Shown here: one piece after another, positions 28,398 through 38,161 of the stretch
How positions within the stretch are numbered: the stretch's first letter is position 1
Layout of the letters: each line of letters starts with the position of its first letter
Assembly: GCF_037975245.1 (NCBI RefSeq)
Contig: NC_092577.1
Span: 26,101,398 to 26,165,397, forward strand
Reading direction: 5' to 3'
DNA: 64,000 nt
Source of the DNA: Apostichopus japonicus
Lineage: Eukaryota; Echinodermata; Holothuroidea; Aspidochirotida; Stichopodidae
Notes under the pieces: generated by a model
Databases searched by the model: none
Told to the model about the DNA's origin: nothing
The model's input: the letters and a program-made list of their open reading frames with translations, nothing else
Position numbers and translations under genes: made by a program

Positions 28398-30880
28398 GGA
28401 AGTCGAAGGATTTTGGTGCAGGTCAAAGGTCATTTGAGGTCACCATTTGAGAAATGGTGACGAACTTTGTAAACGCGATATCTCAGGCACGGGAGGTCGG
28501 ACCAACTTCATAGTCAGTGTGCATTTGGATCCTAGGGACCACCGGAAGTCGAAGGATTTTGGTACAGGTCAAAGGTCATTTGAGGTCACCAGTTGAGAAA
28601 TGGTGACGAACTTTGTAAACGCGATATCTCAGGCACGGAATGTCGGACCAACTTCATAGTCAGTGTGCATTTGGATCCTAGGGACCACCGGAAGTCGAAG
28701 GATTTTGGTACAGGTCAAAGGTCATTTGAGGTCACCAGTTGAGAAATGGTGACGAACTTTGTAAACGCGATATCTCAGGCACGGAATGTCGGACCAACTT
28801 CATAGTCAGTGTGCACGTGGATCCTAGGGATCACCGGAAGTCGAAGGATTTTGGTAGAGGTCATTTGGGGTCATTTGGGGTCACCAGTTGAGAAATGGTG
28901 ACGAACTTTGTAAACGCGATATCTCAGGCACGGAATGTCGGACCAACTTCATAGTCAGTGTGCATTTGGATCCTAGGGACCACCGGAAGTCGAAGGATTT
29001 TGGTGCAGGTCAAAGGTCATTTGAGGTCACCAGTTGAGAAATGGTGACGAACTTTGTAAACGCGATATCTCAGGCACGGGAGGTCGGACCAACTTCATAG
29101 TCAGTGTGCATTTGGATCCTAGGGACCACCGGAAGTCAAAGGATTTTGGTACAGGTCAAAGGTCATTTGAGGTCACCAGTTGAGAAATGGTGACGAACTT
29201 TGTAAACGCGATATCTCAGGCACGGAATGTCGGACCAACTTCATAGTCAGTGTGCATTTGGATCCTAGGGACCACCGGAAGTCGAAGGATTTTGGTACAG
29301 GTCAAAGGTCATTTGAGGTCACCAGTTGAGAAATGGTGACGAACTTTGTAAACGCGATATCTCAGGCACGGAATGTCGGACCAACTTCATAGTCAGTGTG
29401 CACGTGGATCCTAGGGATCACCGGAAGTCGAAGGATTTTGGTAGAGGTCAACGGTCATTTGAGGTCACCAGTTGAGAAATTGTGACGAACTTTGTAAACG
29501 CGATATCTCAGGCACGGGAGGTCGGACCAACTTCATAGTCAGTGTGCACGTGGATGCTAAGGACCACCGGAAGTCGAAGGATTTTGGTAGAGGTCAAAGG
29601 TCATTTGAGGTCACCAGGGGAGAAATGGTGACGAACTTTGTAAACGCGATATCTCAGGCACGGAATGTCGGACCAACTTCATAGTCAGTGTGCATTTGGA
29701 TCCTAGGGACCACCGGAAGTCGAAGGATTTTGGTAGAGGTCAAAGGTCATTTGAGGTCACCAGTTGAGAAATGGTGACGAACTTTGTAAACGCGATATCT
29801 CAGGCACGGAATGTCGGACCAACTTCATAGTCAGTGTGCACTTGGATACTAGGGACCACCGGAAGTCGAAGGATTTTGGTGCAGGTCAAAGGTCATTTGA
29901 GGTCACCAGTTGAGAAATGGTGACGAACTTTGTAAACGCGATATCTCAGGCACGGAAGGTCGGACCAACTTCATAGTCAGTGTGCACGTGGATCCTAGGG
30001 ACCACCGGAAGTCGAAGGATTTTGGTAGAGGTCATTTGAGGTCATTTCGGGTCACCAGTTGAGAAATGGTGACGAACTTTGTAAACGCGATATCTCAGGC
30101 ACGGAATGTCGGACCAACTTCATAGTCAGTGTGCATTTGGATCCTAGGGACCACCGGAAGTCGAAGGATTTTGGTGCAGGTCAAAGGTCATTTGAGGTCA
30201 CCAGTTGAGAAATGGTGACGAACTTTGTAAACGCGATATCTCAGGCACGGAAGGTCGGACCAACTTCATAGTCAGTGTGCACGTGGATCCTAGGGACCAC
30301 CGGAAGTCGAAGGATTTCGGTAGAGGTCATTTGAGGTCATTTGGGGTCACCAGTTGAGAAATGGTGACGAACTTTGTAAACGCGATATCTCAGGCACGGA
30401 ATGTCGGACCAACTTCATAGTCAGTGTGCATTTGGATCCTAGGGACCACCGGAAGTCGAAGGATTTTGGTGCAGGTCAAAGGTCATTTGAGGTCACCAGT
30501 TGAGAAATGGTGACGAACTTTGTAAACGCGATATCTCAGGCAGGGGAGGTCGGACCAACTTCATAGTCAGTGTGCATTTGGATCCTAGGGACCACCGGAA
30601 GTCGAAGGATTTTGGTACAGGTCAAAGGTCATTTGAGGTCACCAGTTGAGAAATGGTGACGAACTTTGTAAACGCGATATCTCAGGCACGGAATGTCGGA
30701 CCAACTTCATAGTCAGTGTGCACGTGGATCCTAGGGACCACCGGAAGTCGAAGGATTTTGGTAGAGGTCAAAGGTCATTTGAGGTCACCAGGGGAGAAAT
30801 GGTGACGAACTTTGTAAACGCGATATCTCAGGCACGGAATGTCGGACCAACTTCATAGTCAGTGTGCACGTGGATCCTAG
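28398..30880 (+). repeat. Mosaic of two left-part segments
   Basis: Positions 28398-29688 follow 880-2170 at an offset of 27518 bp with scattered substitutions, including the unusual AAATTGTGACG monomer (29470 and 1952). From about 29290 to 30860 the sequence follows 5580-7150 at an offset of 23710 bp, including the GGATACTAGG monomer (29844 and 6134) and CAGGGGAGGTCGG. The two matches overlap around the shared AAATTGTG monomer, which suggests a recombination join there. Confidence 0.7.
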
Positions 30881-30884
30881 GGAC

Positions 30885-32150
30885 CACCGGAAGTCCATAG
30901 ATTTTGGTGCAGGTCAAAGGTCATTTAGGGTCACCAGGGGAGAAACGGTGACGAACTTTGTAAACGCGATATCTCAGGCACGGAAGGTCGGACCAACTTC
31001 ATAGTCAGTGTGCATGTGGATCCTGAGGATCACCGGAAGTCAAAGAATTTTGATAGAGGTCAAAGGTCATTTAAGGTCACCAGGGGAGAAACGGTGACGA
31101 ACTTTGTAAACGCGATATCTCAGGCAGGGAATGTCGGACCAACTTCATAGTCAGTGTGCATGTGGATCCTGGGGATCACCGGAAGTCAAAGAATTTTGAT
31201 AGAGGTCAAAGGTCATTTAAGGTCACCAGGGGAGAAACGGTGACGAACTTTGTAAACGCGATATCTCAGGCACGGAAGGTCGGACCAACTTCATAGTCAG
31301 TGTGCTTGTGCATCCTGGGGATCACCGGAAGTCGAAGGATTTTGATAGAGGTCAAAGGTCATTTAAGGTCACCATGGGAGAAACGGTGACGAACTTTGTA
31401 AACGCGATATCTCAGGCACGGAATGTCGGACCAACTTCATAGTCAGTGTGCACGTGGATCCTAGGGACCACCGGAAGTCGAAGGATATTGGTGGAGGTCA
31501 AAGGTCATTTGGGGTCACCAGTTGAGAAACGGTGACGAACTTTGTAAACGCGATATCTCAGGCACGGAATGTCGGGCCAACTTCATAGTCAGTGTGCACG
31601 TGGATCCTAGGGACCTCCGGAAGTCGAAGGATTTTGGTAGAGGTCAAAGGTCATTTGGGGTCACCAGTTGAGAAATGGTGACGAACTTTGTAAACGCGAT
31701 ATCTCAGGCACGGAATGTCGGGCCAACTTCATAGTCAGTGTGCACGTGGATCCTAGGGACCACCGGAAGTCGAAGGATTTTGGTAGAGGTCAAAGGTCAT
31801 TTGGGGTCACCAGGGGAGAAATGGTGACGAACTTTGTAAGCGCGATATCTCAGGCACGGAATGTCGGGCCAACTTCATAGTCAGTGTGCACGTGGATCCT
31901 AGGGACCACCGGAAGTCGAAGGATATTTGTGCAGGTCAAAGGTCATTTGGGGTCACCAGGGGAGAAACGGTGACGAACTTTGTAAACGCGATATCTCAGG
32001 CACGGAATGTCGGACCAACTTCATAGTCAGTGTGCACGTGGATCCTAATGACCACCGGAAGTCGAAGGATTTTGGTAGAGGTCAAAGGTCATTTGGGGTC
32101 ACCAGGGGAGAAACGGTGACGAACTTTGTAAGCGCGATATCTCAGGCACG
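30885..32150 (+). repeat. Island of diverged monomers
   Basis: About nine monomers here carry clustered changes rare elsewhere: GAAACGGTG instead of GAAATGGTG, CATTTAAGGTCACC, CCTGAGGATC or CCTGGGGATC, TCAAAGAATTTTGATAG, GTCCATAGATT, GTGCTTGTGCATCC and GTCGGGCC. The period stays at 146 bp. All keep the 13-bp DR1 core AGGTCAAAGGTCA and the conserved segment. They look like older copies not recently overwritten by the flanking homogenised blocks. Confidence 0.85.
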
Positions 32151-34976
32151 GGAGGTCGGACCAACTTCATAGTCAGTGTGCATTTGGATCCTAGGGACCA
32201 CCGGAAGTCGAAGGATTTTGGTACAGGTCAAAGGTCATTTGAGGTCACCAGTTGAGAAATGGTGACGAACTTTGTAAACGCGATATCTCAGGCACGGAAT
32301 GTCGGACCAACTTCATAGTCAGTGTGCACGTGGATCCTAGGGATCACCGGAAGTCGAAGGATTTTGGTAGAGGTCAAAGGTCATTTGAGGTCACCAGTTG
32401 AGAAATGGTGACGAACTTTGTAAACGCGATATCTCAGGCACGGAATGTCGGACCAACTTCATAGTCAGTGTGCACGTGGATCCTAGGGACCACCGGAAGT
32501 CGAAGGATTTTGGTAGAGGTCAAAGGTCATTTGAGGTCACCAGTTGAGAAATGGTGACGAACTTTGTAAACGCGATATCTCAGGCACGGAATGTCGGACC
32601 AACTTCATAGTCAGTGTGCACGTGGATCCTAGGGACCACCGGAAGTCGAAGGATTTTGGTAGAGGTCAAAGGTCATTTGAGGTCACCAGGGGAGAAATGG
32701 TGACGAACTTTGTAAACGCGATATCTCAGGCACGGAATGTCGGACCAACTTCATAGTCAGTGTGCACGTGGATCCTAGGGACCACCGGAAGTCGAAGGAT
32801 TTTGGTAGAGGTCAAAGGTCATTTGAGGTCACCAGTTGAGAAATGGTGACGAACTTTGTAAACGCGATATCTCAGGCACGGAATGTCGGACCAACTTCAT
32901 AGTCAGTGTGCACGTGGATCCTAGGGACCACCGGAAGTCGAAGGATTTTGGTAGAGGTCAAAGGTCATTTGAGGTCACCAGGGGAGAAATGGTGACGAAC
33001 TTTGTAAACGCGATATCTCAGGCACGGAATGTCGGACCAACTTCATAGTCAGTGTGCACGTGGATCCTAGGGACCACCGGAAGTCGAAGGATTTTGGTAG
33101 TAGTCAAAGGTCATTTGAGGTCACCAGTTGAGAAATGGTGACGAACTTTGTAAACGCGATATCTCAGGCACGGAATGTCGGACCAACTTCATAGTCAGTG
33201 TGCACGTGGATCCTAGGGACCACCGGAAGTCGAAGGATTTTGGTAGTAGTCAAAGGTCATTTGAGGTCACCAGTTGAGAAATGGTGACGAACTTTGTAAA
33301 CGCGATATCTCAGGCACGGAATGTCGGACCAACTTCATAGTCAGTGTGCACGTGGATCCTAGGGACCACCGGAAGTCGAAGGATTTTGGTAGAGGTCATA
33401 TGGGGTCATTTGAGGTCACCAGGGGAGAAATGGTGACGAACTTTGTAAACGCGATATCTCAGGCACGGAATGTCGGACCAACTTCATAGTCAGTGTGCAT
33501 TTGGATCCTAGGGACCACCGGAAGTCGAAGGATTTTGGTGCAGGTCAAAGGTCATTTGAGGTCACCAGTTGAGAAATGGTGACGAACTTTGTAAACGCGA
33601 TATCTCAGGCACGGGAGGTCGGACCAACTTCATAGTCAGTGTGCATTTGGATCCTAGGGACCCCCGGAAGTGGAAGGATTTTGGTACAGGTCAAAGGTCA
33701 TTTGAGGTCACCAGTTGAGAAATGGTGACGAACTTTGTAAACGCGATATCTCAGGCACGGAATGTCGGACCAACTTCATAGTCAGTGTGCACGTGGATCC
33801 TAGGGATCACCGGAAGTCGAAGGATTTTGGTAGAGGTCAAAGGTCATTTGAGGTCACCAGTTGAGAAATGGTGACGAACTTTGTAAACGCGATATCTCAG
33901 GCACGGAAGGTCGGACCAACTTCATAGTCAGTGTGCACGTTGATCCTAGGGACCACCGGAAGTCGAAGGATTTTGGTAGAGGTCAAAGGTCATTTGAGGT
34001 CACCAGTTGAGAAATGGTGACGAACTTTGTAAACGCGATATCTCAGGCACGGAATGTCGGACCAACTTCATAGTCAGTGTGCACGTGGATCCTAGGGACC
34101 ACCGGAAGTCGAAGGATTTTGGTGCAGGTCAAAGGTCATTTGAGGTCACCAGTTGAGAAATGGTGACGAACTTTGTAAACGCGATATCTCAGGCACGGAA
34201 TGTCGGACCAACTTCATAGTCAGTGTGCATTTGGATCCTAGGGACCACCGGAAGTCGAAGGATTTTGGTAGAGGTCAGAGGTCATTTGAGGTCACCAGTT
34301 GAGAAATGGTGACGAACTTTGTAAACGCGATATCTCAGGCACGGAATGTCGGACCAACTTCATAGTCAGTGTGCACGTGGATCCTAGGGATCACCGGAAG
34401 TCGAAGGATTTTGGTAGAGGTCAAAGGTCATTTGAGGTCACCAGGGGAGAAATGGTGACGAACTTTGTAAACGCGATATCTCAGGCACGGAATGTCGGAC
34501 CAACTTCATAGTCAGTGTGCACGTGGATCCTAGGGACCACCGGAAGTCGAAGGATTTTGGTAGAGGTCAAAGGTCATTTGAGGTCACCAGTTGAGAAATG
34601 GTGACGAACTTTGTAAACGCGATATCTCAGGCACGGAATGTCGGACCAACTTCATAGTCAGTGTGCACGTGGATCCTAGGGACCACCGGAAGTCGAAGGA
34701 TTTTGGTAGAGGTCAAAGGTCATTTGAGGTCACCAGGGGAGAAATGGTGACGAACTTTGTAAACGCGATATCTCAGGCACGGAATGTCGGACCAACTTCA
34801 TAGTCAGTGTGCACGTGGATCCTAGGGACCACCGGAAGTCGAAGGATTTTGGTAGAGGTCAAAGGTCATTTGAGGTCACCAGTTGAGAAATGGTGACGAA
34901 CTTTGTAAACGCGATATCTCAGGCACGGAATGTCGGACCAACTTCATAGTCAGTGTGCACGTGGATCCTAGGGACC

Positions 34977-34985
34977 ACCGGAAGT
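34977..34985 (+). promoter_or_regulatory. ETS-type binding motif, one per monomer
   Basis: The sequence ACCGGAAGT equals the classical high-affinity ETS-family consensus. It recurs in nearly all monomers, including most of the diverged ones. Exceptions include copies with ACCCCCGG before AAG (around 33660, 35708, 39945, 41690, 47970, 57028 and 60391), one with ACCTCCGG (about 31612) and the GTAAGT copies near 3809, 13470 and 18740. That the motif is present is directly seen; binding by an ETS protein is inference only. Confidence 0.5.
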
Positions 34986-35001
34986 CGAAGGATTTTGGTA
35001 G

Positions 35002-35024
35002 AGGTCAAAGGTCATTTGAGGTCA
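35002..35024 (+). promoter_or_regulatory. Triple AGGTCA cluster (DR1 overlapping DR4), one per monomer
   Basis: Three perfect AGGTCA half-sites lie in the same direction at 35002, 35009 and 35019. The first pair has a 1-bp spacer (A), which is the DR1 arrangement used by RXR homodimers, HNF4, COUP-TF and PPAR-RXR. The second pair has a 4-bp spacer (TTTG), the DR4 arrangement used by thyroid hormone receptor and LXR with RXR. The cluster recurs in the large majority of the 422 monomers. Common damaged forms are AGGTGA in the first half-site (near 2956, 6911, 7056, 8371), TAGTCA in the first (near 3537, 7637, 9097), and GGGTCA in the third. The motif match is exact; receptor occupancy is not shown. 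Confidence 0.6.
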
Positions 35025-35043
35025 CCAGGGGAGAAATGGTGAC
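35021..35043 (+). repeat. 7-bp inverted repeat inside each monomer
   Basis: GTCACCA at 35021-35027 is the exact reverse complement of TGGTGAC at 35037-35043, with a 9-base loop that is GGGGAGAAA or GTTGAGAAA depending on the copy. The left arm overlaps the third AGGTCA half-site. In diverged monomers reading GAAACGGTGAC the outer pair is lost and a 6-bp stem remains. It could form a small hairpin in RNA or single-stranded DNA, or be a dyad for a dimeric protein; neither is shown. Confidence 0.6.
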
Positions 35044-35104
35044 GAACTTTGTAAACGCGATATCTCAGGCACGGAATGTCGGACCAACTTCATAGTCAGT
35101 GTGC
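35037..35104 (+). repeat. Most conserved segment of the monomer (about 68 bp)
   Basis: From TGGTGAC to GTGTGC the monomer varies very little apart from the three bases just before GTCGG and the alternative arm base noted for the inverted repeat. Rare changes include GAACTTTTTAAACG (near 5343, 15004, 20273 and 36801), GTAAGCG (near 31838 and 32128), ATAATCAG instead of ATAGTCAG (near 5388, 10801, 15049, 16070, 20318, 25731, 26903 and 45901), GTCGGGCC (near 31573, 31719 and 31865) and CAGAGTCAG (near 3190, 7270, 8730, 12850, 18120, 22074 and 23534). Even the diverged island keeps this block while the adjoining part of the monomer has changed. Confidence 0.75.
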
Positions 35105-35109
35105 ACGTG
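35104..35109. promoter_or_regulatory. CACGTG E-box in a common monomer subtype
   Basis: CACGTG is the palindromic class B E-box bound by bHLH factors such as Myc-Max and USF types. Other monomers have CACTTG or CATTTG here, which still fit the loose CANNTG pattern but are weaker matches. The CACGTG subtype is especially frequent in the right part of the array and in the 10.2-10.9 kb run, and CATTTG is frequent in the left part. The motif is seen; its use is inference. Confidence 0.4.
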
Positions 35110-37869
35110 GATCCTAGGGACCACCGGAAGTCGAAGGATTTTGGTAGTAGTCAAAGGTCATTTGAGGTCACCAGTTGAGAAATGGTGACGAACTTTGTAA
35201 ACGCGATATCTCAGGCACGGAATGTCGGACCAACTTCATAGTCAGTGTGCACGTGGATCCTAGGGACCACCGGAAGTCGAAGGATTTTGGTAGTAGTCAA
35301 AGGTCATTTGAGGTCACCAGTTGAGAAATGGTGACGAACTTTGTAAACGCGATATCTCAGGCACGGAATGTCGGACCAACTTCATAGTCAGTGTGCACGT
35401 GGATCCTAGGGACCACCGGAAGTCGAAGGATTTTGGTAGAGGTCATATGGGGTCATTTGAGGTCACCAGGGGAGAAATGGTGACGAACTTTGTAAACGCG
35501 ATATCTCAGGCACGGAATGTCGGACCAACTTCATAGTCAGTGTGCATTTGGATCCTAGGGACCACCGGAAGTCGAAGGATTTTGGTGCAGGTCAAAGGTC
35601 ATTTGAGGTCACCAGTTGAGAAATGGTGACGAACTTTGTAAACGCGATATCTCAGGCACGGGAGGTCGGACCAACTTCATAGTCAGTGTGCATTTGGATC
35701 CTAGGGACCCCCGGAAGTGGAAGGATTTTGGTACAGGTCAAAGGTCATTTGAGGTCACCAGTTGAGAAATGGTGACGAACTTTGTAAACGCGATATCTCA
35801 GGCACGGAATGTCGGACCAACTTCATAGTCAGTGTGCACGTGGATCCTAGGGATCACCGGAAGTCGAAGGATTTTGGTAGAGGTCAAAGGTCATTTGAGG
35901 TCACCAGTTGAGAAATGGTGACGAACTTTGTAAACGCGATATCTCAGGCAGGGGAGGTCGGACCAACTTCATAGTCAGTGTGCACGTGGATCCTAGGGAC
36001 CACCGGAAGTCGAAGGATTTTGGTAGAGGTCAAAGGTCATTTGAGGTCACCAGTTGAGAAATGGTGACGAACTTTGTAAACGCGATATCTCAGGCACGGA
36101 AGGTCGGACCAACTTCATAGTCAGTGTGCACGTTGATCCTAGGGACCACCGGAAGTCGAAGGATTTTGGTAGAGGTCAAAGGTCATTTGAGGTCAGCAGT
36201 TGAGAAATGGTGACGAACTTTGTAAACGCGATATCTCAGGCACGGAATGTCGGACCAACTTCATAGTCAGTGTGCACGTGGATCCTAGGGACCACCGGAA
36301 GTCGAAGGATTTTGGTGCAGGTCAAAGGTCATTTGAGGTCACCAGTTGAGAAATGGTGACGAACTTTGTAAACGCGATATCTCAGGCACGGAATGTCGGA
36401 CCAACTTCATAGTCAGTGTGCATTTGGATCCTAGGGACCACCGGAAGTCGAAGGATTTTGGTAGAGGTCAGAGGTCATTTGAGGTCACCAGTTGAGAAAT
36501 GGTGACGAACTTTGTAAACGCGATATCTCAGGCACGGAATGTCGGACCAACTTCATAGTCAGTGTGCACGTGGATCCTAGGGACCACCGGAAGTAGAAGG
36601 ATTTTGGTAGAGGTCAAAGGTCATTTGAGGTCACCAGGGGAGAAATGGTGACGAACTTTGTAAACGCGATATCTCAGGCACGGAATGTCGGACCAACTTC
36701 ATAGTCAGTGTGCACGTGGATCCTAGGGACCACCGGAAGTCGAAGGATTTTGGTAGAGGTCAAAGGTCATTTGAGGTCACCAGTTGAGAAATGGTGACGA
36801 ACTTTTTAAACGCGATATCTCAGGCACGGAATGTCGGACCAACTTCATAGTCAGTGTGCACGTGGATCCTAGGGACCACCGGAAGTCGAAGGATTTTGGT
36901 AGAGGTCAAAGGTCATTTGAGGTCACCAGGGGAGAAATGGTGACGAACTTTGTAAACGCGATATCTCAGGCACGGAATGTCGGACCAACTTCATAGTCAG
37001 TGTGCATTTGTATCCTAGGGACCACCGGAAGTCGAAGGATTTTGGTAGAGGTCAAAGGTCATTTGAGGTCACCAGGGGAGAAATGGTGACGAACTTTGTA
37101 AACGCGATATCTCAGGCACGGAAGGTCGGACCAACTTCATAGTCAGTGTGCACGTGGATCCTAGGGACCACCGGAAGTCGAAGGATTTTGGTAGAGGTCA
37201 AAGGTCATTTGAGGTCACCAGGGGAGAAATGGTGACGAACTTTGTAAACGCGATATCTCAGGCACGGAATGTCGGACCAACTTCATAGTCAGTGTGCACG
37301 TGGATCCTAGGGATCACCGGAAGTCGAAGGATTTTGGTAGAGGTCAAAGGTCATTTGAGGTCACCAGGGGAGAAATGGTGACGAACTTTGTAAACGCGAT
37401 ATCTCAGGCACGGGAGGTCGGACCAACTTCATAGTCAGTGTGCACGTGGATCCTAGGGACCACCGGAAGTCGAAGGATTTTGGTACAGGTCAAAGGTCAT
37501 TTGAGGTCACCAGTTGAGAAATGGTGACGAACTTTGTAAACGCGATATCTCAGGCACGGAAGGTCGGACCAACTTCATAGTCAGTGTGCATTTGGATCCT
37601 AGGGACCACCGGAAGTCGAAGGATTTTGGTGCAGGTCAAAGGTCATTTGAGGTCACCAGGGGAGAAATGGTGACGAACTTTGTAAACGCGATATCTCAGG
37701 CACGGGAGGTCGGACCAACTTCATAGTCAGTGTGCACGTGGATCCTAGGGACCACCGGAAGTCGAAGGATTTTGGTAGAGGTCAAAGGTCATTTGAGGTC
37801 ACCAGGGGAGAAATGGTGACGAACTTTGTAAACGCGATATCTCAGGCACGGAATGTCGGACCAACTTCA

Positions 37870-38161
37870 TAGTCAGTGTGCACGTGGATCCTAGGGACCA
37901 CCGGAAGTCGAAGGATTTTGGTAGAGGTCAAAGGTCATTTGAGGTCACCAGGGGAGAAATGGTGACGAACTTTGTAAACGCGATATCTCAGGCACGGAAT
38001 GTCGGACACACTTCATAGTCAGTGTGCACGTGGATCCTAGGGACCACCGGAAGTCGAAGGATTTTGGTAGAGGTCAAAGGTCATTTGAGGTCACCAGGGG
38101 AGAAATGGTGACGAACTTTGTAAACGCGATATCTCAGGCACGGAATGTCGGACACACTTCA
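37870..38161 (+). repeat. Single-monomer tandem duplication
   Basis: Two consecutive monomers share the private change GGACACACTTC (at 38004 and 38150) where all other copies seen read GGACCAACTTC. This is the smallest duplication step visible in the array, exactly 146 bp. Confidence 0.75.

Larger units (their letters stand above)
34977..35122 (+). repeat. Representative consensus-like monomer
   Basis: This copy matches the commonest base at nearly every position and serves as the reference unit. In order it holds an ETS-type site (34977-34985), the AGGTCA cluster (35002-35024), an inverted repeat (35021-35043), an almost invariant block (35037-35104) with an EcoRV-type GATATC palindrome (35059-35064), a CACGTG E-box (35104-35109), and GGATCC (35109-35114) overlapping CCTAGG (35113-35118). 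GATATC recurs in essentially every monomer I looked at, so EcoRV would be expected to cut genomic DNA into a 146-bp ladder. GGATCC is common but lost where the sequence reads GTATCC or TGATCC. Confidence 0.95.
32400..36578 (+). repeat. Roughly 2.05-kb higher-order unit in tandem
   Basis: Positions 32400-33900 match 34447-35947 at an offset of 2047 bp (14 monomers plus one 3-bp expansion). After an extra CAGGGGAGGTCGG monomer near 35950, the match resumes at an offset of 2193 bp up to about 34385 and 36578. Shared markers are the AGGTCATATGGGGTCA clusters (33393 and 35440), ACCCCCGGAAGTGG, CACGTTGATCC (33936 and 36129) and AGGTCAGAGGTCA (34272 and 36465). Confidence 0.8.

Noticed and set aside
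35048-35058. Forkhead site at TTTGTAAACG
   Set aside because: It resembles the GTAAACA core but has G in place of the last A, so I do not list it as a supported motif.
34977-35122. CENP-B box in the monomer
   Set aside because: I looked for the TTCG-4-A-2-CGGG pattern on both strands. The nearest phrases (TTTGTAAACGCG and TTCGACTTCCGG) do not fit the required spacing.
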